Of a stretch of 64,000 bases of DNA, positions 41,560-49,959 are shown in pieces. A program made the position numbers and the translations under genes. Each line of letters opens with the position of its first letter. Position 1 is the first letter of the stretch. Source of the stretch: CAXXOK01 sp963674895 (lineage in GTDB: Bacteria > Bacillota > Clostridia > Christensenellales > Aristaeellaceae); NCBI GenBank assembly GCA_963674895.2, contig CAXXCY010000002.1, positions 829,355 to 893,354 of the forward strand, written 5' to 3'. The notes beneath the pieces were generated by a model. It had not been told where the DNA came from and made no database searches. It saw nothing but the letters and a program-made list of their open reading frames with translations.

Positions 41560-43188
41560 TCAGGGCGCGGTTTGCGTGTAGATTGCGCAAATCTGCCATC
41601 CGTAGCTTTCGGACCATGCGGCAAGCGCCGTGCCGCCCGGCTGCCAAAGGCTGAAATTCGCGTAGGTCGGGTTGGACAGCAGATAGTTTGCGGCGGCGTC
41701 CCCCTGCGGCAGGACGGTCACGCGGGTCTGCTCCTCCGGGGGAAGCAGGCTGAAGGCGGCCTCCAATCCGGTCTGCGACCACAGGTCGACGCCCGCGATC
41801 GTGAGCGTTCCGTCAATATTGCCCAGCAACTTGCGGACGGTTGGCAGCGCCGACACGTTCCAGTAATCCAGCTCCATATACCGGGGAAGGTCTCGCCCGG
41901 ACAGGAACTGGTTATAGTATGCGTGTTGCGCCGGATGGGAACCGACCATGCCCGCGGCGGTCAGCAGCATCAGCGCAGCGAGCAGTCCGGCCGCCGTATA
42001 ATTAAGGAAAGGCTTTTGAATCCGCTTCAGCGCGTCGGCGGCGCGCTTGAACCCATAGGCGGCAAGGCAGAGCAGGGGAGCCGCCAGGAAGTAGAAATGC
42101 CGCCAGCCGTTGTAAAGGGTCGGCCGGGCGGCAACCGCGAACAGCAGCGGAATACCCCACATCGCCGTGCACAGGAGCAGCGCTGCGGCCGTATGGTCCC
42201 GCAGAGGCTGTCTGCGGCGCCGAATGAGATCGTATAGCGCAAACCCTTGCCCGGCCGCTGTCATCAGGATGAGCCAGAGCGGCGTGGTGACGAGCATCAG
42301 GAAGGGCAGATAATAGCGTGGCAGGGGGGTTGTATCGAGATGGAACAGCGCGCCGCGGAACAGCACGGTATGGTCCCAGCGGGTGAAGCCAACCGCGTTT
42401 TGCACCGTGTACCGGATATACCCGGCCGGATCGCCCCACGCGGCGGGCGTTAGCAGCAGATAGAAGACGGGGAGGCCGAGCACGGCGACACCCAGAGAAA
42501 GCCAAAACCGGCCGTTCTTCCGTTTCATAAACAACGGGGGAACAAATACCGCCAGCGCGCACAGACCGTAGAGGAACAGGCCGATGATCTTGGTGTTGGC
42601 CGCCACCGCGCCCAGCAGGGCGAACACGGCCGCGCGGCCGGGGCTTTGCGTTTCCATCAGCCGCATGGCAAGCCAAAGCAAAATCAGCGTCAGGGACAGC
42701 AGCACCATGTCTTTGTTGTTGTAGTGCCCCTGCGCGAAGAAGCGCGGCATAAGGACCAAAAACATCGCGGGCACGCAGGCGAGGAGCCTTGATAGCCCGA
42801 ACCGCCGGGAGACCCCGTACAGCGCTGCCGCGCCCGCGGCGAACCACAGCCACGTATAGGCGTGCCACAGGACCATGCGGGTTGAGGGGGCCATGCTGGC
42901 GGACGCCAGAAAAAAGACCGGGTAGTAGGCGCTTATGCCGTGGTCCCTTTCAATGCTGTCCGCGATTAAACCGCTGTCCGGCACATCGATGGCGGAGGTG
43001 AGCGGCAATCGGCTTTCGCTGCCGAAGACCGCCGCGTACTGGTTCAGGTTCATCCGCAGAATGTCCTGCTCCCACGGCTCGTCCCAGGGCTGGCCGTAGT
43101 CGGCAGACGTGAGAAACCCGGTCAAAATGAGCGCAAGAAACAGCGCGATTGGAAGCCATTGCGTAGCAGCGCGCCTGCGTATGCCCAT
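41560..43188 (-). CDS. Polytopic GT-C glycosyltransferase-like protein
   Basis: The protein (about 542 residues) has ten or more membrane helices. An acidic motif follows the first helix (DYGQPWDEPWEQD), as in GT-C transferases that use lipid-linked sugars. QGHYNNKDM and GWRHFYFLAAPLL are further conserved-looking loops. The C-terminal 110 residues look soluble. The start is uncertain: ATG at 43188 is listed, but ATG at 43218 is also possible, and neither has a strong ribosome site. It is separated by 43 bases from the next GT-C gene, and the two are probably co-transcribed. Confidence 0.7.
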   Translation of the reverse strand: MGIRRRAATQWLPIALFLALILTGFLTSADYGQPWDEPWEQDILRMNLNQYAAVFGSESRLPLTSAIDVPDSGLIADSIERDHGISAYYPVFFLASASMAPSTRMVLWHAYTWLWFAAGAAALYGVSRRFGLSRLLACVPAMFLVLMPRFFAQGHYNNKDMVLLSLTLILLWLAMRLMETQSPGRAAVFALLGAVAANTKIIGLFLYGLCALAVFVPPLFMKRKNGRFWLSLGVAVLGLPVFYLLLTPAAWGDPAGYIRYTVQNAVGFTRWDHTVLFRGALFHLDTTPLPRYYLPFLMLVTTPLWLILMTAAGQGFALYDLIRRRRQPLRDHTAAALLLCTAMWGIPLLFAVAARPTLYNGWRHFYFLAAPLLCLAAYGFKRAADALKRIQKPFLNYTAAGLLAALMLLTAAGMVGSHPAQHAYYNQFLSGRDLPRYMELDYWNVSALPTVRKLLGNIDGTLTIAGVDLWSQTGLEAAFSLLPPEEQTRVTVLPQGDAAANYLLSNPTYANFSLWQPGGTALAAWSESYGWQICAIYTQTAP

Positions 43189-43299
43189 CCCATCGCCCCG
43201 TTTCGTCCGTATAGCCATAGCGTAGCACAATCCGGGCCTGGGAACAAGAAGCGAATTCCGCGATCTTTTGCTTTCCCGGTAGGCGTTTGCGCGTTCATC

Positions 43300-43308
43300 T
43301 GCTATAAT
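43300..43308 (+). promoter_or_regulatory. Extended -10 promoter of metY
   Basis: TGCTATAAT, about 40 bases upstream of the start. The -35 region is weak (TAGGCG at 17 bases). No SAM riboswitch or T-box is visible before metY. Confidence 0.6.
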
Positions 43309-43349
43309 GAATACCGATTTACAGGGATTGAGAAGGGGGAACGCTGTTT

Positions 43350-44612
43350 ATGCGCGATGAAACCAAATGCCTGCACTGCGGCTATACGCCCAAGAACACG
43401 GAGCCGCGTGTCGTGCCGATCGTACAGAGCACGACCTATGTGTACGATTCCACCGACGCCGTCGGCGCGGTGTTTGACGAGCCGACCCAAAGCCTGATCT
43501 ATTCGCGCTTTGCCAACCCCACGGTGATGGCCGTGGAGCAGAAGATCGCCGATCTGGAGGGCGGCGTCGGGGCGATGTGCACGACCTCCGGCCAAGCGGC
43601 GAGCCTGCTTTCGATCCTCAATCTCTGCGGGGCGGGGGACAGCTTTATTTCGACGACGCAGATTTACGGCGGCACGGTGAACCTGTTTGCCTTCACGCTC
43701 AAAAAGCTGGGCATCGAGTGTATTTTTGTGCCCGGCAACGCCACGGAGGCGGAGCTTAACGCGGCGTTTAAAGAAAATACGAAGCTGGTGTTCGGCGAAA
43801 CGCTGGCCAACCCGGCGCTGACGGTGCTGGATATCGAAATGTTCGCCCGGGCGGCGCACGCGCATCACGTGCCGCTGATGATCGACAATACCTTCGCCAC
43901 GCCGATTTTGTGCAAGCCGATCGCGTTCGGCGCGGATATCGTCACCCATTCCACCTCAAAGTATATGGACGGCCACGCCGTGCAGGTGGGCGGCGTGATT
44001 GTGGATTCGGGGAATTTCGACTGGAGAAGCGGCAACTTTCCCGAGCTGACCGAACCCGACGAATCCTACCACGGCATCGTTTACGCGGATACCTACGGCA
44101 AGGCCGCCTACATCGTCAAGGCGCGCATGCAGCTGATGCGCGATTTCGGCGCGTACCCGGCGGCGCATTCCGCGTTTTTGTTGAACCTCGGCCTGGAAAC
44201 GCTGGCGATCCGCATGCAGCGCTACTGCGAGAACGCGCAGCGGGTTGCCGAATTCCTGCAGGCGCACCCGAAAATCGCGTCGGTCCACTATCCGGGGCTC
44301 AAATCCGATCCCTCCTACGCCCTTGCGCAGAAATACCTGAAGGGCCCCAGCGGCGTGATCTCGCTGGTGATGAAGGGCGGCAAGGCGGAGGCCGTGCGGT
44401 TTATGGATTCGCTAAAGATGGCCTCCAACGAGGTGCACGTGTGCGATATCCGCACCTGCGTGCTGCACCCCGCCAGCGCCACGCACCGGCAGCTGACCGA
44501 CGAGCAGCTGGCTGCCTGCGGCGTCAACCCCGGCATGGTCCGCCTGTCGGTGGGCCTGGAAAACGTGGAGGATATCCTGGAGGACGTCTCGCAGGCGCTG
44601 GACCAGGCGTAG
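43350..44612 (+). CDS. metY: O-acetylhomoserine sulfhydrylase
   Basis: The 420-residue PLP enzyme of the Cys/Met-metabolism family is probably O-acetylhomoserine (thiol)-lyase, which makes homocysteine from O-acetylhomoserine and sulfide. The N terminus has VPIVQSTTYVYDS, PLP-phosphate residues are in YSRFANPT and TTSGQAAS, and the PLP Lys is in HSTSKYMDGH. The length is typical of MetY rather than of MetB or CGL (about 380). Methionine gamma-lyase is the main alternative. GAAGGGGG precedes the start. Confidence 0.85.
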   Translation: MRDETKCLHCGYTPKNTEPRVVPIVQSTTYVYDSTDAVGAVFDEPTQSLIYSRFANPTVMAVEQKIADLEGGVGAMCTTSGQAASLLSILNLCGAGDSFISTTQIYGGTVNLFAFTLKKLGIECIFVPGNATEAELNAAFKENTKLVFGETLANPALTVLDIEMFARAAHAHHVPLMIDNTFATPILCKPIAFGADIVTHSTSKYMDGHAVQVGGVIVDSGNFDWRSGNFPELTEPDESYHGIVYADTYGKAAYIVKARMQLMRDFGAYPAAHSAFLLNLGLETLAIRMQRYCENAQRVAEFLQAHPKIASVHYPGLKSDPSYALAQKYLKGPSGVISLVMKGGKAEAVRFMDSLKMASNEVHVCDIRTCVLHPASATHRQLTDEQLAACGVNPGMVRLSVGLENVEDILEDVSQALDQA

Positions 44613-44714
44613 GCCCGGCGGCATGCCGTGTTCCCGGATGAAACAGGCAGGCGGTTCTTCGCAATGTGTTTTTCATGCTTTACACAACCATAGCATGCCC
44701 TTTCCGTAAAACAA

Positions 44715-44743
44715 TTGACAATCATACAAACCAGTGATACTAT
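44715..44743 (+). promoter_or_regulatory. Strong promoter of the str ribosomal cluster
   Basis: TTGACA (44715-44720), a 17-base spacer and TACTAT (44738-44743). It leaves a leader of about 100 bases before the L7Ae-like gene, containing small GC-rich hairpins but no recognised regulatory motif. Confidence 0.88.
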
Positions 44744-44852
44744 GATACAGTTGCCCTTTGTGTGCATATGTCTTTGGGCGGCGTGGCGGTAAAGCGCCGG
44801 AAACGGTTGATTTGAAACCGATTGGAACATCCTTTTTAGGAGTGAGCCCGTC

Positions 44853-45098
44853 ATGGATGAGGCGCTTCGCAGCCCGGCAAAACGCGTCGTCGGCACCAAG
44901 CAGGTGCTGCGCGCCGTAAAAAACGGGCAAGCGGCCAAAGTCTACCTGTGCAGGGATGCCGACGAGTACATCTACCGGCAGGTGGAAAGCGCCTGCGGGG
45001 AGCACGGAGTGCCCATCGTTCCCGCAGACAGCATGGAGGCTCTGGGCAAGCAGTGCCTGATCGGCGTCAAAACGGCGGCGGCCGCCATTCTCAAGTAA
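44853..45098 (+). CDS. L7Ae/L30e-like K-turn-binding protein
   Basis: The 81-residue protein matches the bacterial L7Ae-like proteins (YbxF/YlxQ type), which bind kink-turns in RNA. VVGTKQVLRAVKNGQAAKVYLCRDAD and VPIVPADSMEALGKQCLIGVKTAAAA are conserved. It lies just before rpsL as in Bacillus, where it is a small ribosome-linked protein of unclear role. AGGAG is about nine bases before the ATG. Confidence 0.9.
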   Translation: MDEALRSPAKRVVGTKQVLRAVKNGQAAKVYLCRDADEYIYRQVESACGEHGVPIVPADSMEALGKQCLIGVKTAAAAILK

Positions 45099-45171
45099 CC
45101 TGTCCCATGGCCCGTCATATCGCTCCCGGGGTTGGGGAGCTTTATGGATAAATAACTCGGAGGTGTTATAT

Positions 45172-45540
45172 TTGCCCACGATCAATCAGTTGGTTCGCAA
45201 AGGGCGCACGAAATTGGTGGAGAAATCCATGTCTCCCATTCTGCAGAGCTGCCCGCAGAAGCGCGGCGTATGCCTCAGCGTGAAGACAAGGACGCCGAAG
45301 AAGCCGAATTCCGCCCTGCGCAAGATCGCGCGTATCCGTCTGACCAATCAGATCGAAGGTACGTGCTATATCCCCGGCATCGGCCATAATCTGCAGGAGC
45401 ACAGCGTGGTGCTGATTCGCGGCGGCCGCGTGCGGGATCTTCCCGGCGTCCGCTACCACATCATCCGCGGCACGCTGGACACCGCAGGCGTTACCGGCCG
45501 TAAACAAGGTCGTTCCCGGTACGGCGCCAAAAAGAAGTAA
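45172..45540 (+). CDS. rpsL: 30S ribosomal protein S12
   Basis: The 122-residue protein is S12, part of the decoding centre. The start is TTG at 45172, giving the canonical MPTINQLVRKGR, with GGAGG at 45159-45163; a GTG at 45163 overlaps the ribosome site and can be excluded. TPKKPNSALRK is intact. The other streptomycin-linked lysine is replaced: the loop reads GGRVRDLPG, with Arg88 (codon CGG, 45433-45435) in place of the usual Lys. Confidence 0.97.
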   Translation: MPTINQLVRKGRTKLVEKSMSPILQSCPQKRGVCLSVKTRTPKKPNSALRKIARIRLTNQIEGTCYIPGIGHNLQEHSVVLIRGGRVRDLPGVRYHIIRGTLDTAGVTGRKQGRSRYGAKKK

Positions 45541-45740
45541 AACCCCTTCTTTTCCACTTTGCGCTCTTCATGCAGGAGCCATTTCCAAGCGGGCGCAGGC
45601 GTTTGCCGCTACATGCAATCAGGCAAACACACCGCGTGGCTACCGGTTCGCCGGAGCGGTTGATGCTGACAGCCGCCGGAAATCCCGTGTTAAGCGTACA
45701 TGCCAACAGGAACAGACCCACAGATTAAGGAGGAATACGT

Positions 45741-46211
45741 ATGCCCCGTCGCGGCTTTATACCCAAGCGCGAGGTGCTGCCCGATCCCGTCTACGGGACC
45801 ACGGTGGTCACCAAACTGATCAATCAAATCATGCTCGAAGGCAAGCGCGGCACCGCGCAGCGCATCTGCTACAGCGCATTCTCAACCATCGCGGAGAAAA
45901 CCGGCAAGGACCCCAACGAGGTGTTTGCCGCCGCTCTCGCCAACGTATCCCCGCAGCTGGAAGTGAAGGCACGCCGCGTAGGCGGCGCCACCTACCAGGT
46001 GCCGATCGAAATCCGTACCGAACGCCGCCAAACGCTGGGGCTCCGCTGGATCGTGGATTTCAGCCGCAACCGCGGTGAGAAAACCATGGCCGACCGCCTG
46101 GCGGGCGAACTGCTGGACGCCGCCAACAACACGGGCAGCGCCGTGAAGCGCAAGGAAGAAATGCACCGCATGGCCGAAGCCAACAAGGCGTTCGCGCACT
46201 ACCGCTGGTAA
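45741..46211 (+). CDS. rpsG: 30S ribosomal protein S7
   Basis: The 156-residue protein is S7, the primary 16S rRNA 3'-domain binder. It starts MPRRGFIPKREVLPDP and has the conserved EVKARRVGGATYQVP block. TAAGGAGG lies seven bases before the ATG. The 200-base gap before it contains a hairpin GTTTGCC/GGCAAAC (45601-45628), which could be a site for translational feedback by S7, as in E. coli. Confidence 0.97.
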   Translation: MPRRGFIPKREVLPDPVYGTTVVTKLINQIMLEGKRGTAQRICYSAFSTIAEKTGKDPNEVFAAALANVSPQLEVKARRVGGATYQVPIEIRTERRQTLGLRWIVDFSRNRGEKTMADRLAGELLDAANNTGSAVKRKEEMHRMAEANKAFAHYRW

Positions 46212-46261
46212 AACCACCCGGATCGCTTGGATAAGCGCACACGAAAGGAGAACCGTCACTT

Positions 46262-48340
46262 ATGCACAGAAGCCACCCGCTCGACAAGTTGCGCAATATC
46301 GGCATCATGGCACATATCGATGCCGGTAAAACCACGACGACCGAGCGCATTCTCTTCTATACCGGACGTACGCACCGGATGGGTGAAGTGCATGAAGGCG
46401 CGGCCGCCATGGACTGGATGGAACAGGAGCAGGAGCGTGGGATTACCATCACCTCCGCCGCCACCACCTGTCAATGGAAAGGCCATCGCATCAATATCAT
46501 CGATACGCCCGGACATGTGGACTTCACCGTAGAGGTGGAGCGGAGCCTGCGCGTTTTGGACGGCGCGGTCGCGGTGTTCTGCGCCAAAGGCGGCGTGGAA
46601 CCACAGTCAGAAACCGTATGGCGGCAGGCCAACCGTTACCACGTACCGCGCATCGCCTACATCAACAAGATGGACATCATGGGCGCGGACTTTTTCCGCG
46701 CCGTGCGAATGATGAAGGAACGCCTGGGCGCCAACGCCGTGCCCATTCAGCTTCCCATCGGAACGGAAGCGGATTTCAAGGGCGTGATCGATCTTGTGCG
46801 GATGAAGGCCGAAGTATATTACGATGACGAAGGCAAGGATGTGCGCGAAGAGGAGATCCCAGAGGCTCTGCAGGCGCAGGCCGCGGAATACCGGCAGGTA
46901 CTGATCGAATCCGTTGCCGAACAGGACGAAGGCTTGCTTGAAAAGTTTTTCGAGGGCGAGGAGATTTCAGACGACGAAATCAAAGCAGCCATCCGGAAAT
47001 CGACCATCGCGTGTGAAATGACCCCTGTTCTGTGCGGAACATCCTACCGCAACAAAGGTGTGCAGCCGATGCTGGACGCGGTGGTGGACTATATGCCCTC
47101 CCCGCTGGACGTGCCGCCCATCAAGGGCACCAAGCCCGGCCATCCCGGAATCGAGCTGGAGCGACATGCATCGGACGACGAGCCCTTCGCGGCGCTCGCC
47201 TTCAAGATCATGACGGACCCGTTCGTAGGCAAGCTCGCGTTCGTGCGCGTGTACTCGGGCACGATCTCATCCGGCAGCTACACCTATAACTCCACCAAGG
47301 GCCAGCGCGAACGGATCGGACGTCTGCTGATGATGCACGCCAACCACCGCGAAGAGGTGGAAACCGTCTTCGCCGGTGAGATCTGCGGCATCGTTGGGTT
47401 GAAGGACACCACGACGGCCGATACGCTGTGCGACCAGAAGAAACCCGTGATCCTGGAATCCATGGAGTTTCCGGACCCGGTCATCCAGGTCGCCATCGAG
47501 CCCAAGACCAAGGTCGGCCAGGAGAAAATGACCCTGGCGCTGATCAAGCTGGCCGAGGAAGACCCGACGTTTAAAACCTACACCGACCCCCAAACGGGGC
47601 AGACCATCATCGCCGGTATGGGCGAATTGCACCTGGAAATCATCGTGGACCGGCTGCTGCGCGAATTCAAGGTGGAAGCCACCGTCGGCAAGCCGCAGGT
47701 GGCCTACCGCGAAACCATCCGCAGGGAAGCCGAAGGCGAAGGCCGCTACGTGCGCCAGACCGGCGGGCACGGCCAGTTCGGACACTGCAAAATCCGCATC
47801 GAGCCAGTGCAGCCCGGCGAAGGCTATTCCTTTGAAAACAAGGTCATCGGCGGCGCAATCCCCAAGGAATTCATCGCGCCCATCGACGCGGGAATCAAGG
47901 AAGCCGCGCAGTCCGGCGTGATCGGCGGATTTGAAGTCGTGGATTTCAAAGCCACGGTCTTCGACGGCAGCTATCACGAGGTCGACTCATCCGAGATCGC
48001 CTTCAAGATCGCCGGATCCATGGCCTTCAAGGACGCGCTGCGCAAGGCGGATTCCTGCCTGATGGAGCCTACGATGAAGGTGGAAGTGATCATCCCCGAG
48101 CAATACATGGGGGACGTGATCGGCGATATCACCGGCCGCAGAGGGCGCATCGAGGGCATGGAAGCCCGGCTTGGCGAACAGAGCGTGCACGCGTTCGTGC
48201 CGCTGAGCGAGATGTTCGGCTATGCGACGGACCTTCGGAGCCGTACGCAGGGCCGCGGCCTGTTCACGATGCAGTTCGACCACTACGAACAGGTGCCCAA
48301 GAGCATCGCCGAAAAGATTACCGGTCGTAAAGAAGCATAA
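46262..48340 (+). CDS. fusA: Elongation factor G
   Basis: The 692-residue GTPase drives translocation. The G motifs are AHIDAGKTTTTE (P-loop), RGITITSAA (G2), DTPGHVDF (G3) and NKMD (G4). Domains II-V follow at the expected size. It follows rpsG after 50 bases, as in the str operon, but no tuf gene follows; rpmG comes next instead. Confidence 0.98.
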   Translation: MHRSHPLDKLRNIGIMAHIDAGKTTTTERILFYTGRTHRMGEVHEGAAAMDWMEQEQERGITITSAATTCQWKGHRINIIDTPGHVDFTVEVERSLRVLDGAVAVFCAKGGVEPQSETVWRQANRYHVPRIAYINKMDIMGADFFRAVRMMKERLGANAVPIQLPIGTEADFKGVIDLVRMKAEVYYDDEGKDVREEEIPEALQAQAAEYRQVLIESVAEQDEGLLEKFFEGEEISDDEIKAAIRKSTIACEMTPVLCGTSYRNKGVQPMLDAVVDYMPSPLDVPPIKGTKPGHPGIELERHASDDEPFAALAFKIMTDPFVGKLAFVRVYSGTISSGSYTYNSTKGQRERIGRLLMMHANHREEVETVFAGEICGIVGLKDTTTADTLCDQKKPVILESMEFPDPVIQVAIEPKTKVGQEKMTLALIKLAEEDPTFKTYTDPQTGQTIIAGMGELHLEIIVDRLLREFKVEATVGKPQVAYRETIRREAEGEGRYVRQTGGHGQFGHCKIRIEPVQPGEGYSFENKVIGGAIPKEFIAPIDAGIKEAAQSGVIGGFEVVDFKATVFDGSYHEVDSSEIAFKIAGSMAFKDALRKADSCLMEPTMKVEVIIPEQYMGDVIGDITGRRGRIEGMEARLGEQSVHAFVPLSEMFGYATDLRSRTQGRGLFTMQFDHYEQVPKSIAEKITGRKEA

Positions 48341-48367
48341 CGAAATCAGATATTGGAGGTGCCGGCA

Positions 48368-48529
48368 ATGGCAAGTATCGCCCGAAACAGAGTTGTGTTG
48401 GCTTGCACCGAGTGCAAGCAGAGGAACTACAACACGCTGAAAAACAAGAAGAACACGCCCGATCGCGTGGAGCTGAGCAAGTATTGCCGTTTTTGCAAAA
48501 AGCATACGGTACACCGCGAAACCAAGTAA
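48368..48529 (+). CDS. rpmG: 50S ribosomal protein L33
   Basis: This 53-residue protein begins MASIARNRVVLACTEC and has two zinc-binding CxxC pairs (CTEC and CRFC), so it is the zinc-containing L33 form. TGGAGG lies nine bases before the ATG. It stands directly before secE, as in most Firmicutes. Confidence 0.96.
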   Translation: MASIARNRVVLACTECKQRNYNTLKNKKNTPDRVELSKYCRFCKKHTVHRETK

Positions 48530-48545
48530 CGATAGGAGCAAAACG

Positions 48546-48815
48546 ATGGCTAACGAAAAGAAACTGCCGGCTAAAAAGAAGAGCCCGAACGCGCTGGCGA
48601 AATTCGGCGCCGGAGTCAAGCGGTTCTTTCTGAAAATCGGCAACGCGTTCAAAAACACCTGGCATGAACTGCGCAAGGTGACTTGGCCGACCAAAGAAAA
48701 ATTGGTTAACTTTTCCATCATCGTTATCCTGATGATCATCTTCCTGATGGTGATCATCGGCCTGCTGGATACGGGCGCTTCCGCGCTGATACAGCTGATG
48801 ATGCCCAAGGCGTAA
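48546..48815 (+). CDS. secE: Preprotein translocase subunit SecE
   Basis: The 89-residue protein has a Lys-rich N terminus, the conserved amphipathic segment WHELRKVTWPTKEKL, and a single membrane helix (IIVILMIIFLMVIIGLL). It holds the SecY channel together. It lies between rpmG and nusG. Confidence 0.97.
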   Translation: MANEKKLPAKKKSPNALAKFGAGVKRFFLKIGNAFKNTWHELRKVTWPTKEKLVNFSIIVILMIIFLMVIIGLLDTGASALIQLMMPKA

Positions 48816-48826
48816 GGAGAAAGGGA

Positions 48827-49360
48827 ATGGCCGAAAAGAAAAACGAGCCCTGCTGGTATGTTGTGCACACCTATTCCGGATATGAGAACAAGGTGAAGGA
48901 CAACATCGAGAAATCCGTTGAAAACAACGGCATGCAGGACCTGATACTCGACGTCCGCGTTCCGGTGGAAGACGTCGTCGAGATCAAAAACAACCGCCGC
49001 GTCAAGACGCAGCGCAAGGTGTACCCCGGCTATGTGCTGGTACACATGATCGAGACCAGCGAAAGCTGGTATCTGGTGCGCAACACCCGCGGCGTCACCG
49101 GCTTTGTGGGCCCCGAAAGCAAGCCCGTACCGCTGACGGACGAAGAGGTCAAGATGATGCTGTCCACGCAGGAACACAGCGTGGAGTTCGGCATCGCCAT
49201 CGGCGAGGAGGTCCGCATTCTTTCCGGCCCGCTGGAAAACTTCACCGGCTTCGTGGAGGACGTCGATACCGTGCGGCAGAAGCTGACCGTGAAGGTCAAG
49301 ATGTTCCTGGGGCGCGAAATGCCCGTGGAAGTCGGCCTGGAGGAAGTTACCAAGGTTTGA
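48827..49360 (+). CDS. nusG: Transcription antitermination/pausing factor NusG
   Basis: The 177-residue protein has the N-terminal NGN domain (WYVVHTYSGYENKVKDNIE...) and a C-terminal KOW domain (GEEVRILSGPLENFTGFVEDVD). KVYPGYVLVHM and the RNTRGVTGFVG segment are typical. It binds RNA polymerase and ribosomal S10. Confidence 0.98.
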   Translation: MAEKKNEPCWYVVHTYSGYENKVKDNIEKSVENNGMQDLILDVRVPVEDVVEIKNNRRVKTQRKVYPGYVLVHMIETSESWYLVRNTRGVTGFVGPESKPVPLTDEEVKMMLSTQEHSVEFGIAIGEEVRILSGPLENFTGFVEDVDTVRQKLTVKVKMFLGREMPVEVGLEEVTKV

Positions 49361-49425
49361 TCCGCCTTTGGGCGGTTCAAAAGAGCGCATGGATAGCGCG
49401 CTGCGCCTTCCGGTACCGGAAGGAC

Positions 49426-49459
49426 GTGGGAGGAATCCCAAGGATTCCGCATGACCACA
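49426..49459 (+). promoter_or_regulatory. Probable L1-binding site in the rplK leader
   Basis: GTGGGAGG (49426-49433) and ACCACA (49454-49459) frame an inner hairpin GGAATC/GATTCC. GUGG pairs with CCAC. The same arrangement appears before rplA. In many bacteria L1 binds such mRNA sites that mimic 23S rRNA and represses its operon. Confidence 0.6.
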
Positions 49460-49481
49460 AATCTGAGGAGGCAGTCATAAC

Positions 49482-49907
49482 ATGGCAAAGAAAATCACAT
49501 CCATTCTGAAGCTGCAGGTGCCCGCCGCGAAGGCTACGCCTGCCCCGCCCATCGGCCCCGCGCTGGGCCAGCACGGCGTGAACATTCCCGGCTTTTGCAA
49601 AGAGTTCAACGAACGCACGGCCAAGGACGCCGGGCTGATCATCCCCGTGGTGATCACCGTGTACGCCGACCGTACGTTTACCTTCGTCACCAAAACGCCG
49701 CCGGTGCCCGTCCTGATCAAAAAGGAACTGGGGCTGGAAAAGGCCAGCGGTGTGCCCAACCGCGACAAGGTGGGGAAACTCACCAAGGAGCAGGTGCACA
49801 AGATTGCCGAAATCAAGCGTCCCGACGAGAACGCAACGGATATCGAGAGCATCGAGAGCATGGTGCGCGGCACCGCGCGCTCCATGGGCATTACGGTTGA
49901 GGAATAA
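49482..49907 (+). CDS. rplK: 50S ribosomal protein L11
   Basis: The 141-residue protein is L11 of the GTPase-associated centre. It starts with KLQVPAAKATPAPPIGPALGQHGVNI and contains the FCKEFNERT and TKTPPVPVLIKK blocks. TGAGGAGG precedes the ATG. The 121-base gap before it carries a probable L1 feedback site. Confidence 0.98.
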   Translation: MAKKITSILKLQVPAAKATPAPPIGPALGQHGVNIPGFCKEFNERTAKDAGLIIPVVITVYADRTFTFVTKTPPVPVLIKKELGLEKASGVPNRDKVGKLTKEQVHKIAEIKRPDENATDIESIESMVRGTARSMGITVEE

Positions 49908-49913
49908 CACAAG

Positions 49914-49944
49914 TGTGGGAGGACAATGTGCCGCTAGTACCACA
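49914..49944 (+). promoter_or_regulatory. Probable L1-binding site before rplA
   Basis: TGTGGGAGG (49914-49922) and ACCACA (49939-49944); TGTGG pairs with CCACA, enclosing an internal loop. It matches the site in the rplK leader and lies just before the rplA ribosome site. Confidence 0.6.
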
Positions 49945-49959
49945 GGGAGGATTTGAACC

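Noticed and set aside
44800..44830. Kink-turn for the L7Ae-like protein in its own leader
   Set aside because: TGA and GA elements are present, but the helix between them has almost no pairs.
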